Source: Plotosus lineatus
Taxonomy: Eukaryota; Chordata; Actinopteri; Siluriformes; Plotosidae
DNA length: 64,000 nucleotides
Assembly (NCBI GenBank): GCA_024760905.1
Contig: CM045735.1
Location: 32,426,749-32,490,748 of the forward strand
Direction: 5' to 3'
Positions 24,119 through 35,779 of the stretch are shown piece by piece. A model generated the notes under the pieces. It was not told the origin of the DNA. It saw only the letters and a list, made by a program, of their open reading frames with translations, and did no database searches. The translations under genes were made by a program, and so were the position numbers. Within the stretch, counting starts at the first letter, position 1; each line of letters starts with the position of its first letter.

Positions 24119-24432
24119 AGATGGTGGCACAGTGGTTAGAATGTTTACCTTATTTCAAGAAGGCTACAGGTTCAATTCCCAGGCCAAGCGCATTTCTGTT
24201 TGGCGTTTGCTTGTTCTCTCCATGCTTGCATGGGTTTCCTCTGGATACTCTGGTCTCCTCCCACAGCCCAAAAAATTTGTACAGTAGGCCATTTACTGTT
24301 AAAGGCATCCCTATGTACGAGTGTGAATGGTTGTATGTGTGTTGCCCTGTGATGGTCTGGCAAACTGCTCAGGGAGTTCTCCACCTTCTCCCAAAATTAG
24401 CTGAGATGTTTGCCATTGAAGCAGCTTAGAAA
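24119..24432 (+). mobile_element. SINE-B copy, nearly complete
   Basis: Head GGTGGCACAGTGGTTAGAAT with B box ACAGGTTCAATTCCC, body GCATGGGTTTCCTCTGG, and a tail N part (CTGTGATGGTCTGGCAAACT), ending before the usual CCCTAATTAGG motif. Confidence 0.8.
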
Positions 24433-24456
24433 ATTCAAGACTTCATGACTATAAGA

Positions 24457-25328
24457 CAGTGCTTCTCAAGTATTTTCTATGGCGCCCCCTCTAGGAAGAA
24501 AAAAAAAACATCTAACGCCCCCCTACTGCCCCACGAGCGACTATGAATAGTATTATTTTTCTATAAAATTATTAGTACATCTCTGCATAACATTGTATCT
24601 TTATTAACATTAAACACAAAAAAGAAAGAATTATAGTTCAACTTACAATAAAAACTTCATTAACGTTGTTTTTTTAATCTGTAACAGAAAAGATTTAAAG
24701 TGCACCAATGTGCCTGTCTGTCTGTCTTCCTTTCGGCTTTTTCCCTTTTACTCAGGAGTCGCCACAGCGAATCATCTGATTCGCACGTTTCATTTGGCAG
24801 AGGTTTTTACGTCGGATGCCCTTCCTGTCACAACCCTTTAGCAAGGGACAGAAACACGCTGATGGCTTTGCAGCTACTCTTTATGAAAGTCAGCAATGGT
24901 TCTTTTACATGCCTCTCACCATAGACAGTCAGAGACATGGCCCGCCTTTGATAACCCAGTTAGCTGCACTTGGGGAAAGTGTACCAATGTGCCTGAAATA
25001 AAAAAAAAATACAATCTTATTTAAACTCATTCAACTTATTTATGTCTTAATATCTCTGTCTCCCTCTACCTTTCTCTTCGTTCACAGTAGAAAATTTTCC
25101 GTGTTGTTTCTTGAGGGGTTGTTTACTGCACTTCATATCGGTTGCTCAAATGAACGCGTCACTGCCAACTAGCGGAGTGGAGGTGCAATTACACTTATTT
25201 CTTGTACACTATTCCAGAAAAGCATGTTCCCCAGGGTCATGCATGCTTCCCTGGCATCACACTGCACACCCCAATGCATCATGCCTCGCCCCCCAAGGGG
25301 GGCACGTCTCACTATTTGAGGAGCACTA
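24457..25328. mobile_element. hAT MITE with nested SINE
   Basis: The inverted ends CAGTGCTTCTCAA and TAGTGCTCCTCAA (inward from the right) are flanked by an exact 8-base duplication, CTATAAGA, at 24449-24456 and 25329-25336, diagnostic for the hAT superfamily. Both ends are followed by C-rich CGCCCCC stretches. It belongs with the element at 54155-54641 and encodes no transposase. Confidence 0.9.
24717..24975 (-). mobile_element. SINE-A with tail R, head missing, nested
   Basis: Inserted within the hAT MITE. It is flanked by a 20-base duplication with one mismatch (AAAGTGCACCAATGTGCCTG at 24697-24716, repeated at 24976-24995). On the minus strand the core is followed by tail R (complement of CGACTCCTGAGTAAAAGGG) and a short (ACAG)n end. 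The tRNA head is absent. Confidence 0.9.
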
Positions 25329-25379
25329 CTATAAGATCATAAAACAAACTATGTATGTATTCTGACCAGTCTTTAAAAA

Positions 25380-25754
25380 CTGTTTACAGCAGGTGGGTCA
25401 AATTCATTTTCATTGAGGGTCACATCACAAAATTTCTAGGTCACCAAGGGCCGAATAATTACTGACCATTGATTTCAAAAAAGGTATGGCATTAAATTTT
25501 AACGACATAATAATTAATTTAGGTATTTGTTCTCTTTTCCTTTTTTTACTTTCCTTTTCTAAAAACACTTGGTAGCAATTAGCTAGCTTGCAATCTTTCT
25601 TGAGTCATAAATGATGAGCAGTTAATGCGAAATAAAATGCTGTCACCTCGCAGGATAATGATGAATCACATTTCATGGTAATGCTTGATGTAAACAGACT
25701 ACGATAATCTTATACTTTACAAGCTGTCACAAGGCCACATAAAATAAGAGCCAG
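25380..25754. repeat. Possible hAT-type MITE remnant
   Basis: The stretch starting CAGGTGGGTCAAATTCATTT and ending near TCACAAGGCCACATAAA looks like the two sides of a fish MITE with GGGTCA..., GGGCC... and GGCCACA motifs. No target duplication is apparent. Confidence 0.35.
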
Positions 25755-26085
25755 TGGAATTATCAGGGACCCCACAAACCCTGGACACACCCCTTCTTCT
25801 CCCCTCCCCCCTATGGAAAAAGGCACAGGACACTAAAGACAAAAACTAACAGACTCAAGAACAGCTTTTACCCACAAGCTGTTAAACGTATAACACCAAC
25901 ACCACCATCACACACACTGACCGAATAGCCATCATTCAGACCTTCCTCCTGGACAGTGCAATAGTCATGTTTCGAGCAGGTCTCCAACATCATAACATTT
26001 TAGCACCAGACACCTTATCATTAAAAAGCTCTACCTCTGACCTGGTGAATATCCTGCACCTTTGATATATTCATATATGAGTATA
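25755..26085 (+). mobile_element. Possible LINE 3'-region remnant
   Basis: Resembles the end of a fish LINE where coding ends: GACTAAAGACAAAAACTAAC-like wording followed by AACAGCTTTTACCCACAAGC and GTTAAACGTATAACACC. The reading frame is broken and only family-level resemblance supports the call. Confidence 0.35.
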
Positions 26086-26274
26086 ATATGTGTGTTTGAA
26101 GTTCCATGCACATACTGTATATAGATTAGTGTAGTTCCTTAATAGTCTTTTGTGCCCTTTATATAATTGCTGCTAAACAGAGAGTTTCTAAAATGAGTTT
26201 CTCTGTTCTTGTGACACGTAACAATATATTTTTTTTCTTTATAAAAAATTGTTCAGTCAATTCTTGAAATTGAA

Positions 26275-26420
26275 GTGTTGAAAGCAGGAAAAAATAGGCA
26301 CCTTTAGGATCTGAGTGACTTTGACAAGGGCAAAATTATCATAACATCACAGGTCTTGGGGCGGCGCTCCCCGTATGCAGTGGTTAGAACCTACCAGAAG
26401 TACAACAAGTTAAAATAAAT
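26275..26420 (+). pseudogene. Tc1-like transposase N-terminal remnant
   Basis: The plus strand reads approximately LSDFDKGKIII...GLG..SPYAVVRTYQKYN, the helix-turn-helix region of the same Tc1 branch as 10985-11265. Short and degraded. Confidence 0.5.
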
Positions 26421-26614
26421 GGTGAACTAGGAAGAGATTCACAGTCTCCAAGATTTACTGACACACATACAGTAGGTAGGGTTCAAGAACAGATGTGTGT
26501 GTGTGGGGGGGGCACTAAACCTACAAACATTACTTAAACCTAGACTTAAAACCATCACTTTATGGGAACTTGTTTTCCTTATGAGGACACAACACAATGT
26601 GTGTGTGCATGTGT

Positions 26615-26619
<5 letters not shown>

Positions 26620-26652
<33 letters not shown>
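26620..26652. repeat. (GA)n microsatellite
   Basis: About 16 AG units. Confidence 0.95.
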
Positions 26653-26654
<2 letters not shown>

Positions 26655-26676
26655 CTTTCCATCTCCAATTATCATC

Positions 26677-27004
26677 ATTCATTCATTTTCTGAACCGTTC
26701 AGTCATACTTAGGGTCGCAGGAAGGCTGGAGCCCATCTCAGCAGAGCACACTTAGGACAGCTCACCAGGCCATCGCAGGGCCAACACTCACCCAAACATT
26801 CATACATTCACACCTAGGGGCAATTTGTAACAGCTAATTAACCTATTGTGCATGTTTTTAGACTCTGGGAGGAAACCGGGGTACCTGGAGGAAACCCACG
26901 TGAGCTCAGGGAGAATATAAACTCCACACAGAAAGCTGGGAATCTAATCCGGAACCTTCTTGCTGTGAAGTGGATGTGCTAACCACTATGCCACCATGCA
27001 GCCT
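26677..27004 (-). mobile_element. SINE-B copy, nearly complete
   Basis: (ATTC)n and tail N at the left (CATTTTCTGAACCGTTCAG), body with CTGGGAGGAAACCGGGG, and head at the right (CTTGCTGTGAAGTGGATGTG, complement of the A box region). Confidence 0.85.
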
Positions 27005-27049
27005 ATCTTCGATTATATTACTCCAAAAGAAGCAAAGGTTTATGTATGA

Positions 27050-27132
27050 ATAAGGAACCACACCTGAGCCCAGGACGCAAACCTAGGACCTCTTGTTGTA
27101 AGGTGGACATGCAAACCACCACAATGTGCCAC
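27050..27132 (-). mobile_element. SINE-B head fragment
   Basis: GAGCCCAGGACGCAAACCTAGG to CCACCACAATGTGCCACC is the complement of a SINE-B head. The rest is absent. Confidence 0.6.
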
Positions 27133-27744
27133 CCTCAAGAAGACATCTACTGTTGATAAATTATCAAGCTGCACACCTGTATATTTAGTTTAGATTTGTT
27201 TAACTCTAGTGTACAGATAAACACACACACACACAATTTCAGTATTAAATTACTTATGGTAATTATATTTTGGGTTTAGAAGAGTCTTGCAGCTGGAGGC
27301 CCCTGTATGACCCCCTCTGTGGAATAGGTAAGATTAAGCTGGCTGAATATCATACAGATATTAAAGAAACATAACTCGAAAGAAAGCAGCAATATGAGTT
27401 TTAGCAATAACCCTTGTGCTACCAACTGTTGAAGGGTTATTGCTGCATAAACCCCTTGATGCGTACTGAGTGCCTAAAAACTTAAGAGGCTTGTGCAGGT
27501 GTGTGGAAACGGACAAAAGGCTCATAACTCATAACTTTTGTAATTGGATTGGACAATTTATCATTTTTTCAGTTCTGCTCTGAAACAGAGAGGCTTGGCA
27601 TCCACCTTCATGCTGTCTCTCTTCCTACCAATCGTGTTCCTCTTGGAGATGGATGGGTGGTGATCATAGTTCAGATGATCAGATGGCCGGTACACACTCC
27701 TACGTAGATGTGGACACGAAAGAAAAATTGGATTCAAATGTCTG
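27133..27744. other. No gene recognised
   Basis: Contains a short (CA)n run at 27221-27235. The right part (from about 27540) may belong to the LINE remnant that follows. Confidence 0.4.
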
Positions 27745-28080
27745 AGAAAACTGCTTCGTATCTCCTTCTTGGAGTGTAAGACCAACGACTTTGTATGGAG
27801 TAAGGTCGGCAGTGTTGTGTGCCACTGTCAAGTGAGACAAGATGGGTGGTTTGGCCATATTGTTCGACATGACAGCGTCTGCAAGACCATCATGCAGGAC
27901 AGGGTCGAGGGTGGACACCGGTGGGTACAGCAAAGAAGACCTAGTGTGTCAACATAGTTGCATGAAAACGTGGATGGAAAAGACCAAGGCAGAGCTTGTA
28001 ACAGACCAGAGTGGAGGAGGGCATTTGCTTCTTCAACACTCAGATCCCCAGATGATGACAGAAAGTTGAGGGGCATATGG
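27745..28080 (+). pseudogene. LINE ORF C-terminus remnant
   Basis: Pieces in different frames read KTNDFVWSKV, then GWFGHIVRHDSVCKTIMQD and GGHRW, and, after a frame change, RRAFASSTLRSPDDD. This is the typical end of a non-LTR retrotransposon polyprotein: a GHV.RHD.L.KTI.QG motif, then a basic stretch, then a WR..SASS motif. No reverse transcriptase core is present. It is an old 5'-truncated copy, distinct from the RTE family elsewhere in the window. Confidence 0.6.
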
Positions 28081-28087
28081 TAGACAC

Positions 28088-28096
28088 AGAGAGAGC

Positions 28097-28145
<49 letters not shown>
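28088..28145. repeat. (GA)n microsatellite
   Basis: About 28 GA units with a GC interruption near 28096. Confidence 0.95.
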
Positions 28146-28148
<3 letters not shown>

Positions 28149-28157
28149 AGTCTAATG

Positions 28158-28448
28158 CCGTGGTCTCCAACCTTTTTTTCCACCAGGGACCAGTTTTAGG
28201 TATGAAAATGTCTCCGCGGACCGGTTAGAGTCTACTCTGTAGTCTTGTTTTGGTGGCTGTCACCACAGAAAACCCCGCCTCACAAAGATATGTGATTAGA
28301 AACGGAAGAAGGGCTTTCGGTGCTTATGTGGAAATGTCAAAAGCAGTCGTTTTTCAAAATAAGATCCGTAAGCTCTAATAAAAAAAAAACTAATTTGTAC
28401 CATGAAAGATTTTGTAAGTATCAAATGACTGAGGGTTGGGGACCCCTG
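28158..28448. mobile_element. hAT MITE, 291 bp, upstream of aqp3
   Basis: The inverted ends CCGTGGTCTCCAACC and CAGGGGTCCCCAACC (inward from the right) are flanked by an exact 8-base duplication, GTCTAATG, at 28150-28157 and 28449-28456. It shares ends and the GCGGACCGG motif with the copy at 46677-47296. The insertion lies immediately before a SINE-B fragment and about 460 bp upstream of the aqp3 start codon. Confidence 0.92.
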
Positions 28449-28456
28449 GTCTAATG

Positions 28457-28556
28457 AACATGTCTTTGGACTATGAGAGGAAAATGGAATAACCTGAAGT
28501 AAATCCATTCAAGGACTCAAACACAGGATCTTCTTTCTGTGAGGCAGATATATAAA
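28457..28556 (-). mobile_element. SINE-B fragment
   Basis: Plus-strand AACATGTCTTTGGACTATGA to TTCTTTCTGTGAGGCAGATA is the complement of SINE-B head and body. Its other half is not seen across the hAT insertion. Confidence 0.55.
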
Positions 28557-28648
28557 ACAAAAAAGAAAAATTAAACGAAGAGCTATGAAAACAAAAGTAT
28601 GAGACCACTTTTAAATATGAGCACATCTTTTTTCCCCAAGCTATAGTC

Positions 28649-28657
28649 TATATTTAA
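28649..28657 (+). promoter_or_regulatory. TATA-like element, candidate aqp3 core promoter
   Basis: TATATTTAA stands about 255 bp before the start codon. If used, transcription would start near 28680 and the GT tract would be in the 5' untranslated region. No transcript evidence; a simple AT-rich coincidence is quite possible. Confidence 0.25.
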
Positions 28658-28728
28658 CTGATGGGGGGAATCATCATGTTTAAAAGACATGGGTGTAGTC
28701 AGAAATGGTTGAAAAGGAGTGTCCAAAG

Positions 28729-28734
<6 letters not shown>

Positions 28735-28794
<60 letters not shown>
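28735..28794. repeat. (GT)30 microsatellite next to aqp3 start
   Basis: Sixty bases of uninterrupted GT, ending 117 bp before the aqp3 ATG. Confidence 0.97.
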
Positions 28795-28795
<1 letters not shown>

Positions 28796-28911
28796 CTCCT
28801 TAAATTGGGGAGATGCATGTGTCCTCTTTATGATTTAACAAAGGTACTGTGGGCTGTTCATCTTTTATCATCTTTATCTGAGATTTTAAGTCTCACCGTG
28901 TCTGTGCCAGT

Positions 28912-29019
28912 ATGGGAAGGCAGAAGGTTTTCTTGGATAAAATTATGCGAATATGCCAAATCCGAAACCAACTGATGCGTCAAGCTCTAGCAGAATGCCT
29001 GGGCACCCTCATCCTAGTG
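28912..29019 (+). CDS. aqp3: aqp3 exon 1 (residues 1-36)
   Basis: Encodes the cytoplasmic N-terminus and start of helix 1 ([13 protein letters not shown]). The donor is GTGAGA at 29020. Ends in phase 0. Confidence 0.95.
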
Positions 29020-31269
29020 GTGAGAATGAACCATGCTTTTATCTTACACGTCTGTAAACCACTGTTATTTGTGTTGATAATGATTATTTAGCGGGAAATA
29101 ATGTCTAAATCCAGCACGGCCTCGGTTTCTTGATTTCCAGTGTAGTCATTTTGATTGCTTTCTATTTGTTTGTTTTTCTTCTGCAAATGTATACAGTGTA
29201 TAAATGTAGAAGGACTTTGCTTTGAGAAAAACTTGAATGGGACACGCAATTAGGAAAAATATCCTTAAGAATCTTTAAGAGCCCAAAAAACAAAGCATAC
29301 AAAACACCCAGAGGAAATAGTAAAACTGTTGGAATCAAATACAGCGAGATAATGATTAAAATATAATCCGACAGTTCCCACAGGGATACGGACCCATTTA
29401 ACCCATTTAGTACCTTTATACCACACTAACTAATAGCCAGACCTGACTTATCTGATGCAATCTTGCGTGTGATATTACATCTCCTGCTTTCATTCAAAAT
29501 AGCTACATGTATTATTAAGGCTTACTCGAAAGAGTTCAAGAAATATAATAAAGTTCATGAAATATATCCGTTTATGCTAATCTGTGATGTAATGATTATT
29601 CTTGCTCATGTATAACATCATCAATAACAGCCTATTGGCTGAAACTGAATCATTAATAATGCATAATTTTTTTTTTTTTTTTTGAGATTCAGTAATGTGC
29701 TATCCAATTTGGTTCGAAGGAAAAGTAGATCCAATGATGGTATCCATTCATTCTTCTCTCAAGACCATCAAGTGTGCAAAAAACTAGTGAACATGGGTTT
29801 GTTAGAATGTGGTACAAAATACATATCCGAGTATGACAGCTTGATGGAAAGAATTGAATATTGATCAATATTGAAATTATTCTAACAATATGTTTTTTGC
29901 ATCAACATTTCCCTCTTCTTGACACAGAGCCTACAGATAAAGGTGGTGTCATTTACATAAAATTTACATTTTGTAGTCATTTTCATAATTTAAATAAATA
30001 AACAAAAACAACAGATCACTCCTACCAGTCCACATAATAAATATCATCTGTTCCTGATTAGGGGCTTTTAATAACAACCGTCTGCAGGTGGAATTTGTCT
30101 TATTTAAACCAGACCTCTTGCATCTGCTGTTTTTCTTTCTTTTTTTGTTAAGCTGTTGAAGTGTGTGCTGTCATAATGCCAAGATCTAAAGAGCACGTTG
30201 AGGTTTTTTGGGGGCGGGAGGTGAATACATATGGGTCTAGCAAGCTGTTTAAAAAGGTCTAAATAAATCATTCCACTGTAAAGGATAAGCATCCACAACT
30301 GATATTCATTTTTAAAAGCAACCGTATTGCTAAAAACTGGTTAAAATTAGCATATTCCTTCTGTCAGTTGACAATTTAATGTGAAAAAAATTCAAGACTC
30401 AAAATTATCATCCTATGACCCACATAATTCTTGCAACAGTTGGTGTGAAAATGCATATGTCTAAAAAATAAATAAATGAATAAATATTGAAGAGCTTTCA
30501 TTTGTATGTCCAAAAAGAAATATTAGCCAATGACTAGGGCTTTTGGAATGATGAGATCAGGAATGGAAAGATGAATCAAAGTTAAAGTTGCTTGGCCACC
30601 TTTACAGTGTACAAGCGCACAGAGAAGAAGCTCATGCCATCTGTGAGCATGGTGGTTGGAAGTGTAATGGTTTGGGATTGTTTCACTGCCTGTGGGACTG
30701 GGCAGCTTTCCAGTCATTGATTTAACTATGAATTCTGAATTACATCAAAAAGTGCTTGAAGGTAAAACGAGGCCATCTGTATGAAATTTGAATATAACCC
30801 ATTGGAATTGTCAGAGGGATAATAATCGTAAGCATACCAGCAAATCTACCGAGGAATGGCTCAAAAAGTACAAACTGAGGTATTGCATGACCTCATCAAA
30901 GCCCAAATCTGAATCCATTTGAAAACGATGGTAACTGCAAGAAAACCCTCAAACATCTTTAAACTCGAAGAAAGAAGTCAACGATTTTAGCGAACTCATG
31001 TCAGACACTGGCAGACAATTATGCAAAGCATTGTTAATTTTATGAAATAAGGCGATACGAGCTTCAGACTAGATTTTAAATTCAGTCATGGGTCATATGC
31101 TTAAAATGTAAGTGGTTTTTAATTTAGTTCACGCTGTGACTGAGTCAGAATATAAATCCTTTCTTTTATTTATTATTTTTCACATTTTTATTATTATAGT
31201 TTTTTTATTTACCTTGGCTAAGGTCTGGAGTCTTTTAAGGGATAGAACAGGTATGCAGTCACTCTCATG

Positions 31270-31324
<55 letters not shown>

Positions 31325-31544
31325 ACACACACACACACACAGTACCACTTTCCAACATGTGTGGTTTTTTTATTTTATTTTATTTATAAATTAACTTCAA
31401 ATTCATCCAGACAAATAGAGAACCACTAAGCCGAATAAAGTCTTGCTAATCATAACCATTATCTCGTATCGTAATGCTGGAATATTTTCCAGATCAGAAT
31501 TCTGGAGGAAACCAACACCCACAACCTCCTGTTTTCATAATGTT

Positions 31545-31584
<40 letters not shown>

Positions 31585-31778
31585 GATCCAAAATAGAGAA
31601 TGTGAATAAGTAACTCAGGTACATGAGATTTTAGTAATACATCAGGTTAAGATACATTACTCTCAATCCAAAATTCTTCTCATTTATATTTAATAAGCAC
31701 TTTATCCTGGTCAGGGTCATGGTGGGTTCAGGCCTTATTCAGGGAGTCTCAATAATAAATATACCATGTACACACACA

Positions 31779-31836
<58 letters not shown>

Positions 31837-34800
31837 GAGATATGTGGGAGTGGACCATGTGGAAGCCAATGATAGACAGAATGTGTAAAATTCTATACAA
31901 ACAGTAACCCAGGCTCAGAATTCAATTCAGAATGTCAATTTAATGTTGTCAGTAGTGTTTGTTTGTTTGTTTGTTTGTTTTTTTGGTACAGCATTAAAAT
32001 TAATCCACAGTTCATATAGATTCCGGTTATGTTAAATCGCTAAAACAGAAGTACAATATTGATAAATGTGATATTAAAAAATACAAATATGAAAATCCAG
32101 CTTCAGGTATGATCCACTTTTCTTACAAAGAACTTTCGTAACAAAATGTCATACTTGCACTGTCTTTACAGAAATGGGTTCTAATGTTTTTTTGGTTTTT
32201 TTTTTTTTTTTTCATTTTGTTTAAAAATTTGAAGAAAACTTGTAACAGAATGCAATAAAGATGTTTGCATTATTTTCATGTGCAGATATGATGAAATTTT
32301 TTATTTTGATGTCCTGTATTACTCTCACAACCATCCAAAGTGAGCACACACACATAAACTGAGAACATACACACACAGGAGTGAGCTGCCACACGGTGGG
32401 CTGGGGGTTAGTTACCTTGCTACAGGTGTAGGATGGGAAGGTGCAACTCACAAAGGTGCTGCCACAGAAACACATTTTTTCCGTTGGTTCAGGAATTGAA
32501 CCAACAACATTTAGGTCCCAAACCCACTTCTCTAATCATTGAGCCACAGCTGTCCCAGCTTTTTCAATTGAAAACATTTCATTTAAACATCCATATTCAA
32601 ACTAAATTAAAATGTATATTTAAATTATTTTTGTATTTCACTCTCACTTGCTTAATTTGCAAACCGTTCAACCCTATTAGGGTCAACAGGAGGCTGGAGC
32701 CTATCTCAACTGACAATGATTGAAGGTGGGGTACACCCAGAACAGCTCAACAAAGCCATCACAGGACCAAACACATTTACACATCTAGGGGCAATTTGGA
32801 GCAACCAATTACATTAATCTGCCTTTGGACTGTGGGAAGCAACCAGAGCACCAGGAGGAAACCAAGCATGGGGAGAACATGCAAACTTCACACAGAAATG
32901 TCCTCACCTTGTCTGGGACTCAAACTCAGCACCTTCTTGCTCGGTGGTGGGCGTGCTGACCGCTACACTATTGTGCCATCAAAGTAAATGTATTTTCTGT
33001 TATCTACCTGTTCCTGGTACCCTCATTATTCTGGAAAACAATTTCTATTAAAAAGGAAATCAATGATGACTTGAAAGATATAAACGTAGAACACTGATAG
33101 AATAGAATGTAAACTGGTAATCAAGTCACTGACACACCCACTGTGAATTTGTGGGGTTTTCTCCCCTCAATCCAGATGTTTGGCTGCGGTGCTGTTGCAC
33201 AGTTAGTCCTGAGTGGAGGATCGCATGGAACGTTCCTGACGGTAAATTTGGCCTTTGGTTTCGCTGCCACGCTTGGGATTTTGGTGTGTGGCCAAGTTTC
33301 AGGTGAGATGGTTGGTGGATTGGGTTTTGTGACTGTTTCATTTATGAATGAATGCACATCATATGCTCCCAGTCATGAGAGCATTTTTCACATTGTCCTT
33401 GATTATGCTCCCAATTTTTGAACTTGCAGTCAGCCTATTTATAATGCAGCCATGAGGCGGGGGGAGGGGCACTAACCAGTGTCTCTCCCCCTCATGCCGG
33501 TCCCAAGCCCAGATAAATGCAGAGGGTAGCGACAGGAAGGGCATCCGGCATAAAACTTCTGCCACATTAAAAATGCAAATGGTCAAAACAAAATTCATAC
33601 CGGATCGGTCAAGGCCCAGGTTAACAACGACCGCCATCAGTGCTGTCAACCAACAGGGTGCTGATGGAAATTGGACTACTGTTGGTCGAAGACGTCGAAG
33701 AAGGAGAGGCGGGAGGCGTGTCCATAGGCAGAGAGAGAAGAGGAAAGGCGTGAGCCTAGGACTGAAGTAGGGACTTTGAATGTTGGAACTATGCAAGGAA
33801 AAGGCATAGAGCTGGCTGACATGATGCAGAGGAGGAAGGTGGACATACTGTGCGTTCAGGAGACCAGGTGGAAAGGTAGCAAAGCTAAAAGCTTAGGAGC
33901 AGGGTTTAAGCTGTTTTATCACGGTGTGGATGGGAAGAGAAATGGAGTAGGAGTCATCTTGAAGGAGGAGTTTGTCAGGAATGTTCTAGAAGTGAAGAGT
34001 GTTAGACAGAGTGATGAGTCTCAAGTTAGAAATTGAAGGCGTGATGGTCAATGTTGTTAGTGCTTATGCCCCACAGGCATGATGTGAGCTAGAAGAGAAG
34101 GAGAGATTCTGGAGTGAGTTAGATGAAGTGATGCAGAGTACCCCCAGAGGTAAAAGAGTGGTCATTGGGGCAGACTTCAGTGGACATGTTGGTGCAGGCA
34201 ACAGAGGGGACGAGGAAGTGATGGGCAGGTTTGGTATCCAGGACAGGAACACATAAGGACAGATGTTGATCGATTTTGCAAAAAGGATGGAAATGGCTGT
34301 GGTGAATACTTTCTGCAAGAAGAAACAGGAGCGTAGGGTGACTTATGAAAGCGGAGGTAAGAGCACACAGGTAGACTACATCTTGTGTAGGCGATGTAAT
34401 TTGAAGGAAGTCAGTGACTGCAAAGTAGTAGTGGGTGAGAGTGTTGTCAAACAGCATAGGATGGTGGTGTGCAGGATGACGCTGATGGTGAGAAAGGTGA
34501 TAAAGGCAAAGGCAGAGCAGAAGACAAAGTGGTGGAAGCTGAAAAAGGAAGAGTGTCGTGTTGTCTTCAAGGAGGAGTTGAAACAGGCTTTGGGTAGTCA
34601 GGAAGTGCTTCCAGATGACTGGACAACCATAGCCAATGTGATCAGGGAGACCGGTAGGAGAGTACTTGGTGTGTCCTCTGGAAGGAAAGTAGATAAGGAA
34701 ACTTGGTGGTGGAATGAGGAAGTGCAGGAGTGTGTACAAAAGAAGAGGTTAGCTAAGAAGAAGTGGGACAGAGAGAGGACTGAAGAGAGTAAACAGGAGT

Positions 34801-35708
34801 ACAGGGAGACACAGCGTAAGGCAAAGGTAGCAGTGTCAAAGGCCAAACAGAGGGCGTATGATGACTTGTATGATAGGTTGGACAGTAAGGAGGGAGAAAA
34901 TGATTTATACAGGTTAGCACAGCAGAGAAATAGAGATGGGAAAGACGTGCAGCAAGTTCGAGTGATAAAGGACAGAGAGGGAAATGTATTGGCTGATGAC
35001 AGAAGTGTGCTGAGAAGATGGAAAGAGTACTTTGAAGAGCTGATGAATGAGGAAAATGAGAGAGAAAAAAAGAGTAGAAGGGGTGACCGTTGAGAACCAG
35101 GAAGTAGCAAAGATTAGTAAGGGAGAAGTGAGGAGGGCATTGAAGAGTTGAATGTTGAGGTTCTCTTTGGGAGTAACAAGGATGGATAGGATCAGAAACG
35201 AGTACATCAGAGGGACAGCACATGTTAGATGTTTTGGAGACAAAGTCAGAGAGGCTAGATTGAGATGGTTGGGACATGTACAGAGGAGGGATAGTGAGTA
35301 TATTGGTAGTAGGATGCTGAGGTTGGAACTACCAGGCAGAAGGCCCAGAGGAAGACCAAAGAGAAGATTTATAGATTTATGTGGTGAAGGCGGACATGAA
35401 GGTCGTTGGCGTAAGAGTAGAAGATGCAGAGGATAGGGAGAGATGGAGGCAGATCATTTGCTGTGGCGACCCCTGAAGGGAACAGCCGAAAGAAAAAGAA
35501 GAAGAAGAAGAAGTCAGCCTCTTTATCTTCATGCACCTATGGTGTGTCTGTGATCAACTCCCTGCTTGTTCAGGGTGTATTACTTTTTTCAACTTTAAAC
35601 AATTTAAATGAAATTAATCACAAATACAGTTTTATTCATAATTTTACCCATATTTTCAGAGTGCACCAATAGTTCTAAAAACAAATGAAATAATACCAAT
35701 TAAAAATG

Positions 35709-35779
<71 letters not shown>

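Noticed and set aside
33121..33357. Minus-strand frames across aqp3 exon 2
   Set aside because: Shadow of the aqp3 coding strand.
33143..33421. 92-codon frame around aqp3 exon 2
   Set aside because: Only 33176-33302 is exon; the rest is intron read-through.
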